Notes under the pieces: model-generated
Told to the model about the DNA's origin: nothing
The model's database searches: none
Seen by the model: only the letters and a program-made list of their open reading frames with translations
Made by a program: the position numbers and the translations under genes
Assembly (NCBI GenBank): GCA_021815935.1
Contig: JAKAZH010000009.1
Location: forward strand, 1 to 19,808
Origin: Actinomycetes bacterium
GTDB taxonomy: Bacteria; Actinomycetota; Acidimicrobiia; Acidimicrobiales; Palsa-688
Direction: 5' to 3'
DNA length: 19,808 nt
Shown here: positions 1 through 7,320 of the stretch, one piece after another
Layout: the number at the start of each line of letters is the position of its first letter
Numbering within the stretch: the stretch's first letter is position 1

Positions 1-918
1 ATTGCCGCATCCATCTACGCTGCCAGGGAGGGCATCGATTGCGTCGTGATCGACGCCGGTGGCCTCGGCGGCAACGCCGCAGTGACCGAGCGCATCGACA
101 ACTATCCCGGCTTTCCCGAAGGTATCGGCGGGCGGGAGCTCATGGATCGCTTCGTCACCCAGGCCCGTCGCTACGACGTCGAGCTTGTCAGCGCCGCACG
201 AGTGCAAAGCGTCACCGGCGACTCGTCGAGTGACGATCTGGTAGTGCGCTTGGCGAACGGTCAGGAGATTGCGGCGCACGCCGTCCTTGTCGCCACCGGC
301 TCGACTTACCGCCGCCTCGGTATACCCGGTGAAGAGGAGCTGATCGGTGCCGGCGTGCACTTCTGCGCGACATGCGACGGTCCGTTCTACAAGGGATCCG
401 ACGAGGTGATGGTGGTAGGCGGCGGAAACTCGGCTCTCGAGGAGGGGCTGTTCCTATCGCAGTTCGCGAAGCGGGTGAGAGTCGTCGAGCGGGGGCCAAC
501 GCTGACGGCGTCCGCGCTTTTGCAGGACAAGATCCGGTCTCATCCGAGCTTCGAAGTCCATACCGGTGTGGCGCTCGACGCTTTCGTCGGCGACGGGCGA
601 GTCGAGCAGGTCCTGGCTACGAACACCGAAAGCGGTGAGAAGCTGGTGTGGAGCCCTGCGGGCGTGTTCGTCTTCATCGGACTCGACCCGAACTCTGCGT
701 TTCTTTCGTCGACCGCCGATCTGGATCGCTGGGGTTTCATCGCCACCGACGAGGCATACCGCACTTCCCTGCCAGGCCTTTACGCCGCGGGGGATGTCCG
801 TTCTGGTTCGACCAAGCAGCTGGCCGCGGCTGTCGGCGAGGGCGTCGCTGCCCTGCTGTCGGTGCGGATGTACCTTCAGCAGCACCGCCACATACCCCGG
901 ATCGATGTCAATGCCTGA
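1..918 (+). CDS. trxB: Thioredoxin reductase-like FAD/NAD(P) oxidoreductase (5' end missing)
   Basis: The reading frame is open from the first base, so the gene enters from outside the window and lacks its N-terminal FAD-binding glycine motif. The visible 305 residues show the redox pair Cys-Ala-Thr-Cys-Asp (codons 364-378), then a NAD(P)-binding segment with VVGGGNSALEEG, and a C-terminal GLYAAGDVR motif that contacts FAD. These are the parts of a low-molecular-weight thioredoxin reductase, which passes electrons from NADPH through FAD to the CxxC pair and on to thioredoxin or a similar acceptor in the cytoplasm. No thioredoxin gene follows. In other actinobacteria trxB lies close to the origin, which fits the rest of the window. 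A related ferredoxin- or AhpF-type reductase cannot be ruled out without the N-terminus and a tree. Confidence 0.9.
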   Translation: MAASIYAAREGIDCVVIDAGGLGGNAAVTERIDNYPGFPEGIGGRELMDRFVTQARRYDVELVSAARVQSVTGDSSSDDLVVRLANGQEIAAHAVLVATGSTYRRLGIPGEEELIGAGVHFCATCDGPFYKGSDEVMVVGGGNSALEEGLFLSQFAKRVRVVERGPTLTASALLQDKIRSHPSFEVHTGVALDAFVGDGRVEQVLATNTESGEKLVWSPAGVFVFIGLDPNSAFLSSTADLDRWGFIATDEAYRTSLPGLYAAGDVRSGSTKQLAAAVGEGVAALLSVRMYLQQHRHIPRIDVNA

Positions 919-1013
919 AGCGGCTCGCCGCGCGGCCTGACCGAGTTTGTCTTCCCCACCGGACATGTGTGCGTGTCACATTGGATTTCCTTGCGCGACA
1001 CTGCATACGGGGT

Positions 1014-1034
1014 TTCGTAATACGATTTACTCGT
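1014..1034 (+). promoter_or_regulatory. Possible promoter/operator upstream of the RHH gene
   Basis: An AT-richer patch between trxB and the RHH gene contains TACGAT (1021-1026), which fits the actinobacterial -10 pattern TANNNT, and a short inverted pair GTAA...TTAC. There is no convincing -35 at the usual spacing. The leader to the ATG at 1144 would be about 110 nt. This is a weak, inferred call. Nothing else was recognised in 919-1143. Confidence 0.2.
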
Positions 1035-1143
1035 GTGGAGTTCGCGTCGTCCGCCCGTAGGCATCAAGCTGAGACTGCTTCGAGCCACGCCATGAAGATG
1101 CAAGCGAGGTACCAACCCCTTCTCGGACACCCCGGGGACAGCG

Positions 1144-1422
1144 ATGCCTGAGCCGCGGTCCTACGGCACCTCGCGCACAGGCCTCGAGTTGACCGAGCAG
1201 GTCACCGAGCGCATGGCCGACGAAGCAGAGACTGGCCTGGACGTCTCGAAGCTGCGCCGGCGGCCCGGACGGCCCTCAATAGGTACCGAACCAGCGAAGG
1301 CGCTGCCTGTGCGCTTCGACCCAGAACTTCGCCAAGCGATCGAGGAGCGAGCCGAGACCGAAGGAGTCACGGCCGGAGAGGTGGTCCGGCGTGCACTTCG
1401 CGAGTACCTCCGGAGCGCGTGA
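1144..1422 (+). CDS. Ribbon-helix-helix (CopG/Arc-like) DNA-binding protein
   Basis: The protein has 92 residues. The C-terminal half (about residues 53-90) reads ALPVRFDPELRQAIEERA followed by a helix, a turn (EGVTAGEVV) and a final helix RRALREYL. This is the beta-strand plus two helices of the ribbon-helix-helix fold, seen in CopG-type repressors and type II antitoxins. The N-terminal half is charged and includes a Lys/Arg/Pro-Gly-Arg-Pro stretch that may add DNA contacts. The start is the ATG at 1144; the Shine-Dalgarno sequence is weak (GGGGAC). Such proteins usually bind operators as dimers and often repress their own gene. No toxin gene lies next to it on either side, so an antitoxin role is only a possibility. 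The DNA target is unknown. Confidence 0.75.
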   Translation: MPEPRSYGTSRTGLELTEQVTERMADEAETGLDVSKLRRRPGRPSIGTEPAKALPVRFDPELRQAIEERAETEGVTAGEVVRRALREYLRSA

Positions 1423-1431
1423 GGTAACTCG

Positions 1432-1443
1432 GCGGGCGCCCGC
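1432..1443. terminator. GC-rich perfect palindrome just after the RHH gene
   Basis: GCGGGCGCCCGC is a perfect 12-bp palindrome starting 10 nt past the RHH stop codon. It could form the stem of a terminator, but the nearest T-run (CCCTTTTAG) is about 10 nt further on, so it is not a standard intrinsic terminator. A second short hairpin, CTCGTT/AACGAG, lies at 1525-1540. The rest of 1423-1674 shows no gene. Confidence 0.3.
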
Positions 1444-1674
1444 AACAGGATCCCTTTTAGCTGTGCAATCATCGCTTCAATGGCGTCGGTGCCCGAGCAC
1501 CACTCGTAATCCCTCCGGCAGCGTCTCGTTCCCGAACGAGCTCCTGACCCGGAGAGCACGGGGCGTGCCTCGGCGTCCTGCGCCAGTTGTGTTTAGCAAG
1601 GCTAAGGGTAGAAATCCGGTAGAAGTTGGCCCCTCAGAGGGCCACAGCACCCCTTCTGAGCAGTATTTTCGCGG

Positions 1675-1758
1675 TGGGCGAAGGGGGACTTGAACCCCCA
1701 CGTCCTTTCGGACACAGGAACCTGAATCCTGCGCGTCTGCCTATTCCGCCACTCGCCC
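1675..1758 (-). tRNA. tRNA-Leu (anticodon CAG)
   Basis: Read on the minus strand, the segment folds as a class II tRNA of 84 nt. The 7-bp acceptor is GGGCGAG paired with TTCGCCC, with discriminator A. The D arm has stem GCG/CGC. The anticodon stem CAGGA/TCCTG encloses loop TTCAGGT, which gives anticodon CAG (reads CUG). There is a long variable arm (GTCC-GAAA-GGAC), and the T arm is GGGGG-TTCAAGT-CCCCC. The 3' CCA is not encoded (the genome has CCG), so it would be added after transcription. The long variable arm together with CAG identifies leucine. It is divergent from fhaA. From memory, M. tuberculosis also has a tRNA-Leu(CAG), leuT, beside fhaA, so the position appears conserved. Confidence 0.96.
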
Positions 1759-1772
1759 GAGTGGGAGGCTTG

Positions 1773-1778
1773 ATCATA
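1773..1778 (-). promoter_or_regulatory. Likely -10 element for tRNA-Leu
   Basis: On the minus strand the sequence TATGAT lies 14 nt upstream of the mature tRNA 5' end, in an otherwise GC-rich stretch. It matches the -10 consensus at five of six positions. No good -35 is visible at 16-18 nt further upstream. The element sits in the 90-nt divergent gap shared with fhaA. Confidence 0.4.
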
Positions 1779-1848
1779 TACCAGTAGAGCCGGGTCGGAC
1801 GAGAGCGAGCCTCCCGAGCCCCCAGACCACGGTACGCTACGGGTGGTC

Positions 1849-2553
1849 ATGGGATTACAGCACTTGGAACGCCGCTTGGAGCGCATGGTGGAAGGAGTGT
1901 TCGCCCGCGCGTTCAGAGGGACACTTCAGCCGGTCGAGATTGGACGCAGGCTCACCCGGGAAATGGACCTTAGACGCACGATTGCCCCTAAAGGCACACT
2001 TGCCCCGAACGAGTTCCGGATTGATATCGCTCGTGCTGACCGCACCCGGTTCGCGGCGATAGAGGACGAGCTGGTCGACGAGCTTGTCCTTCTCGCAAGA
2101 GAGCACGCCCAGATGGAGCGGTACAGTTTCCTCGGGCCGGTTAGGGTCGATTTGGAAACCGACGACTCGTTTCCTGCCGGCAAAATTGCGGTGTTCGGCG
2201 AGTTCACTCCTAGCGACGAGCCCAATCGTGCACGACTGGTGCTGCCCGACGGGCGTGCGATACTTCTCGGCGCAGCGGCGCTCACCGTGGGCCGACTCCC
2301 CGACTGCGGTGTCGTGCTCGCCGACTCGAACGTCAGCCGATATCATGCGGAGGTCCGCCCCGCCGCGAGTGGAGTTAACGGCCCCGAAGCCGGACGCTCG
2401 CGGCTGTCCGGACCGACTCTATACGAGGTGGCCGACCTCGGATCTACGAACGGGACCCGTGTCAACGGGATGCTCATCACGGTACCGAGACTTCTAGACG
2501 ACGGGGACCGAGTGACGGTAGGGGCTACCACGGTCGTCTTCGAGGCCGGTTAG
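1849..2553 (+). CDS. fhaA: FHA-domain protein FhaA (DUF3662 + FHA)
   Basis: The protein has 234 residues. The N-terminal domain (about 1-118) starts MGLQHLERRLERMVEG and contains FARAFRGTLQPVEI, typical of the FhaA N-terminal domain (DUF3662). The C-terminal FHA domain (about 137-234) has the phosphothreonine-binding signature: a GR pair, Ser163 in SRYHA, and LGSTNGTRVNG. It should bind phosphorylated proteins made by the kinase at the end of the operon. In mycobacteria FhaA binds the pseudokinase domain of MviN and affects late peptidoglycan synthesis. It is much shorter than the mycobacterial protein (about 527 aa) because the long middle linker is missing. I chose ATG 1849 over GTG 1843 because family members begin MGL. 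There is no clear ribosome-binding site; a TACGCT (1833-1838) close upstream could allow a very short leader. First gene of a six-gene operon. Confidence 0.93.
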   Translation: MGLQHLERRLERMVEGVFARAFRGTLQPVEIGRRLTREMDLRRTIAPKGTLAPNEFRIDIARADRTRFAAIEDELVDELVLLAREHAQMERYSFLGPVRVDLETDDSFPAGKIAVFGEFTPSDEPNRARLVLPDGRAILLGAAALTVGRLPDCGVVLADSNVSRYHAEVRPAASGVNGPEAGRSRLSGPTLYEVADLGSTNGTRVNGMLITVPRLLDDGDRVTVGATTVVFEAG

Positions 2554-2568
2554 GGCTTTCGTAGCGAC

Positions 2569-3054
2569 GTGCCCGACCCGGTCCAGGCTCTGATCAAGTA
2601 CGTCCTCCTGGCTCTGCTCTACCTGTTCATGCTTCGTGTGATCCGGGCCGTGTGGGTCGAAACGCGCCAGCCCCAAGCCGCCCCGTCCATGAGCCCCGCG
2701 TCGCCCCCGACACCATATGGATCAAACCGCCTGGCACCTGGCACCCCGAAACCTCCACCCGGACCGGAGAAGCTGGTCGGACTGTCGCCCGGCGAGGTCA
2801 AGGACCGGGAGTTCCCTCTCGGCGCCGAGCTGACTGTCGGCAGAGCGCCCGGCTGCGCCATTTTCCTCGAAGAAGACACGTTCGTGTCGCAGTTGCACGC
2901 CAGAGTTTTCCGACGTGACGACGGACTGTTCGTCGAGGACCTTGGATCCACCAACGGGACCTTTCTCAATGGGGTGAAGGTAACGGCTCCTGTCAAACTG
3001 TCAAAGGGCGACAAGGTGCAGTTCGGCAAGTCGACGCTACAGGTTCGCAAGTAG
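2569..3054 (+). CDS. fhaB: FHA-domain membrane-anchored protein FhaB (FipA-like)
   Basis: The protein has 161 residues and starts at GTG 2569, 15 nt after fhaA. A single hydrophobic segment at about residues 8-27 (YVLLALLYLFMLRVI) anchors it in the membrane. A Pro-rich linker (about 40-70) leads to a C-terminal FHA domain with TVGR, SQLHAR and LGSTNGTFLNG, which are the residues that hold phosphothreonine. This is the FhaB/FipA arrangement of actinobacteria, where the protein is a substrate and reader of PknA/PknB and links phosphorylation to cell division. The stop overlaps the next start (TAGTG), so translation is probably coupled to pstP. Confidence 0.92.
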   Translation: MPDPVQALIKYVLLALLYLFMLRVIRAVWVETRQPQAAPSMSPASPPTPYGSNRLAPGTPKPPPGPEKLVGLSPGEVKDREFPLGAELTVGRAPGCAIFLEEDTFVSQLHARVFRRDDGLFVEDLGSTNGTFLNGVKVTAPVKLSKGDKVQFGKSTLQVRK

Positions 3055-4433
3055 TGGTTTCCATCAGGCTCAAGGCCGGGTCGGCGACAGACGTCGGCCT
3101 GGTCCGCTCAAACAACCAGGACCAGTTCCTGATGGCGGAACCGGTGTTTGCGGTCGCCGACGGGATGGGCGGCGCCGCAGCGGGAGAGGTCGCGTCCTCA
3201 ATCGCCGTTAGGACCCTAGGTGACGAAGTCGCCAGGTGGGCCGGGCCGCTCACGCAGGACCTGCTCGTTGAAGCCGCCCGGAGCGCGAACAGAGCCGTCT
3301 GGCGGGAGTCGATCGCCCACTCGGAGATGAGAGGAATGGGCACGACCCTCGTGGCAGCCGCTCTAATCGACGGCGACCGTTTGGCGGTTATCAACGTGGG
3401 GGACTCCCGCCTGTACTCGATGCGGGGCGACGTCTTCCAACAAGTCACGGTCGACCACAACCTCGTCGCTGAGCTGGTCGCTGAAGGGCGTATCTCCAAA
3501 GAGGAAGGCCAGGTCCACCCTCGCCGGAACATCATGACGAGGGCGCTCGGAGTCGAGCCCGACGTCGAGGTCGACGTCTTCGTGGAGTCGGCAAACCCCG
3601 GCGACCGGTTCCTGCTTTGCAGTGACGGCCTGCCCCGCGAGCTGAGCGACGATCGCATCTCCGCGGTACTGAGGCGCCTGTCCGAACCGTCTGCGGCGGC
3701 CAAAGAACTTGTTCACGAAGCCAAACGCCACGGCGGCAACGACAACATTACCGTCGTAGTCCTCGACGTACACAAAGACGATGCGGCGCCTCACAACTTT
3801 GAAGGCGGCGCTGGCACCGCGCTGCCGGGGGACGGCGTTGCGCCGCCAGTGGATGGTGCTACCCCGCCTGATGCTCTCGCCGCTAGCGGTCCGCGATCGG
3901 CCGACGAGAGCACGAAGCTACTTTCGGCGCTCGACGCCGGGTCTGCCGGGGCCGGGGAACTCGGGGCCGGGGAAGTTGGTCCCGGGTACCGTCCGAAGGA
4001 GCGCAAGGCTTCGGTGGTGACCCTTCGTGTCGCCGCATTCGTAGCCGCGTTCATAGTGATAGTTGCGGCCGGGGCGGCTGGCGTTTGGTACTACGCCCGG
4101 TCCGCGTACTACGTCGGTATCCGGGGAAGCGCTCTCGCCGTCTACCAGGGACGCCCCGGCGGCGTCCTTTGGATCGAGCCCACTTTGAACCACGTCTCGT
4201 CGGTCACGACCGGCCAAGTCCTCCAGGCGAGTCTTCCTTCGCTCCATTCGGGTGTCGAAGAACCTACAGTTGCAGCTGCTGACAGCTTTATAGCCAACCT
4301 CGTAACTCTCTATCAGAAGAGTCAGGCAGCAGCGCAGCCACCGCCGACGACACCGACAACCACAACCGCTCCTTCGACGTCCACGACATCGAATGCCCAG
4401 TCCCCTACCTCCGCCTCACCGACGACATCATGA
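3054..4433 (+). CDS. pstP: Ser/Thr phosphatase PstP (PP2C family), membrane-bound
   Basis: The protein has 459 residues. The PP2C catalytic domain (about 6-240) holds the metal-binding acidic residues: Asp23 in NNQDQ, Asp36 in VADGMGG, an Asp in LLCSDGL, and Asp230 in GGNDNITVV. The motifs GMGTTLVAA and NVGDSR are also present. A Pro/Ala/Gly-rich linker leads to one transmembrane helix at about 326-346, followed by an outside domain of about 110 residues that ends in a Thr/Ser/Pro-rich tail. PstP is the partner phosphatase of PknB; it removes phosphates from the kinase and from its FHA and cell-wall substrates. The start is GTG 3054, overlapping the fhaB stop by one base, and the stop overlaps the rodA start (ATGA). 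The gene order and topology match mycobacterial pstP. Confidence 0.95.
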   Translation: MVSIRLKAGSATDVGLVRSNNQDQFLMAEPVFAVADGMGGAAAGEVASSIAVRTLGDEVARWAGPLTQDLLVEAARSANRAVWRESIAHSEMRGMGTTLVAAALIDGDRLAVINVGDSRLYSMRGDVFQQVTVDHNLVAELVAEGRISKEEGQVHPRRNIMTRALGVEPDVEVDVFVESANPGDRFLLCSDGLPRELSDDRISAVLRRLSEPSAAAKELVHEAKRHGGNDNITVVVLDVHKDDAAPHNFEGGAGTALPGDGVAPPVDGATPPDALAASGPRSADESTKLLSALDAGSAGAGELGAGEVGPGYRPKERKASVVTLRVAAFVAAFIVIVAAGAAGVWYYARSAYYVGIRGSALAVYQGRPGGVLWIEPTLNHVSSVTTGQVLQASLPSLHSGVEEPTVAAADSFIANLVTLYQKSQAAAQPPPTTPTTTTAPSTSTTSNAQSPTSASPTTS

Positions 4434-5761
4434 CCCCGCTACCCGCCCGGCGTCGCACAGAGCTGGGCCTGATCATCCTTGTCGTCTTGCTCACCGGCGG
4501 CCTCTACGCGTTGGCCGGGTTCGGCAAAGCAGGAAGTCTCCCAGCGAACATAGGCCCACTCCTTGGAGCATTGTTCGCATTGCTAATCGTCGCCCACATC
4601 GCGATGCGCAAACTCGCTCCTCTCGCCGACCCGATACTTCTGCCGCTGGCAGGTCTGCTCAATGGCATCGGATACGTGTTCATCGCCCGTCTGTCGCCCC
4701 ACGAGGCCCGGCTGCAGGCAATCTGGACCACACTCGGTATCGCTGTCTTCGTGACCACCTTGATCATTGTCCGTCGAGCCCGAGACCTCGAACGCCTCCG
4801 ATACCTCTTCGCCGCTGTCGGCATCGGACTGCTGTTGCTGCCGTTGGTGCCAGGTATCGGCGAGAACATCAATGGCGCCCGCCTTTGGATCCACGTCGGC
4901 GCACTCAACTTCCAGCCGGGTGAAGTCGCCAAGCTCGCACTCGCCATCTTCTTCGCCTCCGTGCTAGCCGAGCGCGCAGATCTGCTCAGCCGCGGGACCC
5001 GGCGCATCGGGCGTTTCCTGGTGCTCGACCCGCGCTATCTCGCGCCGATCGTCACCGCCTGGGCGCTGTCACTGGTGATATTCTTGGCGGAGAACGATCT
5101 CGGCTCGTCATTCCTGTTCTTTGCCCTGTTCATCGGCATGCTTTGGGTCGCCACCGGAAGGACGCTCTACCTAGGATTCGGGGCGGCCCTGTTCGGCGGT
5201 GGCTCGTTGTTCGCCTTGAAGACGATCGGCCACGCTCGAACCAGGGTGCAAGGATGGCTCGACCCGTGGATACACGCTCAGACGTCCGGCTACCAGATCA
5301 TCCAAGGCTGGTTCGCAATCGCGAACGGCGGACTTTTCGGGCTCGGGCCGGGACAAAGCGGTGCCGCCTCCATCCCCGAGGCTTCGACCGACATGATCTT
5401 CGTGGTTATCGCCGAGGAGCTCGGCCTCGTCGGTGCGACTGCCGTCCTCATCGGGTTCTTGCTCATGGTCGGATCGGGTCTTCGAATCGCCGTTCGCTGT
5501 GAACGGCCTTTCGAGAAACTTCTGGCGGCTGGACTGTCTCTAATACTTGGCGTGCAGACGTTCGTAATCGTCGCAGGTGTGACGAGGCTGATCCCTCTCA
5601 CCGGGATTACACTGCCGTTCGTCTCCTACGGTGGCTCGTCGCTCGTCTCCAACTACATCCTCTTGGCGCTGCTGCTGAGGCTTTCGCACGGCGCGGAAAG
5701 CCCGACGGACATCGGAGCACCGGCGGGATCGGACCGCCAGAGACTCGTAGGGTCCGTATGA
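4430..5761 (+). CDS. rodA: SEDS-family peptidoglycan polymerase (RodA/FtsW)
   Basis: The protein has 443 residues and about ten to twelve hydrophobic helices. SEDS signatures are present: NGARLWI...FQPGEVAKL (about 145-170), ENDLGSSFLF, the GYQIIQGWFAIANGGLFGLGPGQS loop, and the C-terminal PLTGITLPFVSYGGSS. SEDS proteins polymerise lipid II into glycan strands and work with a class B PBP, encoded here by the next gene. The place beside pbpA and pknB indicates the elongation-type RodA rather than FtsW. One oddity: the loop reads WLDPWIHAQTSGYQ, so His282 seems to occupy the position of the catalytic Asp in the E. coli FtsW pattern NPWADPFGSGYQ, with Asp278 four residues earlier. It overlaps pstP and pbpA by ATGA on both sides. 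Confidence 0.94.
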   Translation: MTPLPARRRTELGLIILVVLLTGGLYALAGFGKAGSLPANIGPLLGALFALLIVAHIAMRKLAPLADPILLPLAGLLNGIGYVFIARLSPHEARLQAIWTTLGIAVFVTTLIIVRRARDLERLRYLFAAVGIGLLLLPLVPGIGENINGARLWIHVGALNFQPGEVAKLALAIFFASVLAERADLLSRGTRRIGRFLVLDPRYLAPIVTAWALSLVIFLAENDLGSSFLFFALFIGMLWVATGRTLYLGFGAALFGGGSLFALKTIGHARTRVQGWLDPWIHAQTSGYQIIQGWFAIANGGLFGLGPGQSGAASIPEASTDMIFVVIAEELGLVGATAVLIGFLLMVGSGLRIAVRCERPFEKLLAAGLSLILGVQTFVIVAGVTRLIPLTGITLPFVSYGGSSLVSNYILLALLLRLSHGAESPTDIGAPAGSDRQRLVGSV

Positions 5762-7311
5762 ACAGGCAAATTCGAGGGCTCGGGCTGGCAATCAGCATCC
5801 TGTTCATCGCGCTTTTTGTGCAGCTCAACTACCTTCAGGTGATTCACACCAAGAAGCTCGCCGCGAACCCGCTCAACCACGCGACGATAGTCAACTCCTA
5901 CACACTCCCCCGGGGCGACATCATCTCCGCCGACGGCGTAACGCTGGCGACGTCCGTACCGACAAACGACCAACTCAAGTACCTACGCAAGTATCCGACC
6001 GGGTCCCTGTTCGAGGGCGTGACGGGGTACTACTCGTACATATACGGCTCGGACGGAGCCGAGGCCTATTACAACAATGTGCTGACCGGCAAGAGCAGCC
6101 CGTTCAAGTTTCCCACGTCAATCAATGGCTTCAAGAAGTTCCTGACCAAGTCGAACAACACGCAATCCATAACACTTACACTGCTTGACAAGTTGCAGAA
6201 AGTCGCTCAGAGCGGCCTGGCCGGCCGTGACGGGTCCGTTGTCGCCCTCGATCCGAAGACTGGCGCGATCCTTGCCATGTATTCGAACCCGACCTTCGAT
6301 CCGAACGGGCTTGCGAGCCACACTCCGACAGCTGTGCAGGCAAGCTACAAGGCAATCACCGCCGTCCCCGGCGGACCACTCGCCACTGCGTCCTACCGTC
6401 AGATCTTCTTCCCCGGCTCGTCTTTCAAGATCGTGACTGCGTCTGCGGTCTACGACCACAACCCGGCCCTCGCCTCCAAGACCCTGCCGACTCTCACCAA
6501 TCTGAGCCTCCCCGACACCACGACGAAATTGCACAACTTCGCCGGCGAATCGTGCGGAGGGCAGATCTTGGCGCTGTTCACGGTTTCCTGCGACACCGGC
6601 TTCGCACAGATCGGCCTGGATCTCGGCGCCACGAATCTCTCCGCCGAGGCGAGCTCGTTCGGCTTCGACCAGCTTCCGCCGATTGACCTACCTTTCCCTG
6701 CGAAATCCAACTTCCCCGCCGCCTCGAGCTTCGCAGCGAACCTGCCGACGCTCGCCTACTCGGCGATCGGCCAAGAGAACGTCGAAGCCAGCCCACTCGA
6801 AATGGCGCTGGTCGGCTCCGCGATTGCCGACGGCGGGCAAATCATGAAACCGCACATCCTTCAGTCGGTCACGAACTCCCAGAACCAGGTTGTAGAGACC
6901 TACAAATCCGCTAAGTGGCTCCAGGCGACGTCAAGCGCAACCGCCGCACAGGTTACGAAGCTAATGATCTCCGTCGTCTCGTCAGCCAACGGAACAGGAG
7001 GGGCCGCCAGGATCCCCGGGATACAGGTCGCGGCGAAGACCGGCACCGCGCAGACCGGCACCCACCACACCGACGACTGGTTCGTGGCGTTCGCCCCCGC
7101 CAACGACCCGCGGATCGTCGTGTCGGTCGTGTTGCCCAACCAGGGTAACCTCGTATCCGACCAAGGGGGCACTCTTGCGGCCCCGATAGCCAAGTCCATC
7201 ATCGAAAGCTACCTTTCGACCAGCTCCTCGGGGCAATCGCCTTCCACGACGTCGGGCAGTCCGAACTCGAGTGCCCCGACGGCCGGAACGACCAGCCCGA
7301 CTGTAGGGTGA
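5758..7311 (+). CDS. pbpA: Class B penicillin-binding protein PbpA (transpeptidase)
   Basis: The protein has 517 residues. A membrane anchor lies at about residues 8-26 (LGLAISILFIALFVQLNYLQ), then a short dimerisation domain starting LPRGDIISADGVTLA, then the transpeptidase domain. The catalytic Ser221 and Lys224 are in PGSSFK and the KTG motif is at 427-429. The second motif is Ser277-Cys-Asp279 instead of SxN; SxD also occurs in some class B PBPs. The enzyme cross-links peptidoglycan outside the membrane and should pair with the preceding RodA. The C-terminal 35 residues are almost entirely Ser/Thr/Pro/Gly. The start overlaps the rodA stop (ATGA). It lacks PASTA domains, as does mycobacterial PbpA, which supports this name over FtsI. 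Confidence 0.94.
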   Translation: MNRQIRGLGLAISILFIALFVQLNYLQVIHTKKLAANPLNHATIVNSYTLPRGDIISADGVTLATSVPTNDQLKYLRKYPTGSLFEGVTGYYSYIYGSDGAEAYYNNVLTGKSSPFKFPTSINGFKKFLTKSNNTQSITLTLLDKLQKVAQSGLAGRDGSVVALDPKTGAILAMYSNPTFDPNGLASHTPTAVQASYKAITAVPGGPLATASYRQIFFPGSSFKIVTASAVYDHNPALASKTLPTLTNLSLPDTTTKLHNFAGESCGGQILALFTVSCDTGFAQIGLDLGATNLSAEASSFGFDQLPPIDLPFPAKSNFPAASSFAANLPTLAYSAIGQENVEASPLEMALVGSAIADGGQIMKPHILQSVTNSQNQVVETYKSAKWLQATSSATAAQVTKLMISVVSSANGTGGAARIPGIQVAAKTGTAQTGTHHTDDWFVAFAPANDPRIVVSVVLPNQGNLVSDQGGTLAAPIAKSIIESYLSTSSSGQSPSTTSGSPNSSAPTAGTTSPTVG

Positions 7312-7320
7312 GAGGGCCAA

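Noticed and set aside
1628..1643. Hairpin GGCCC/GGGCC after tRNA-Leu as its terminator
   Set aside because: The stem has only 5 bp and the minus strand has no T-run after it, so the evidence is too weak to annotate.
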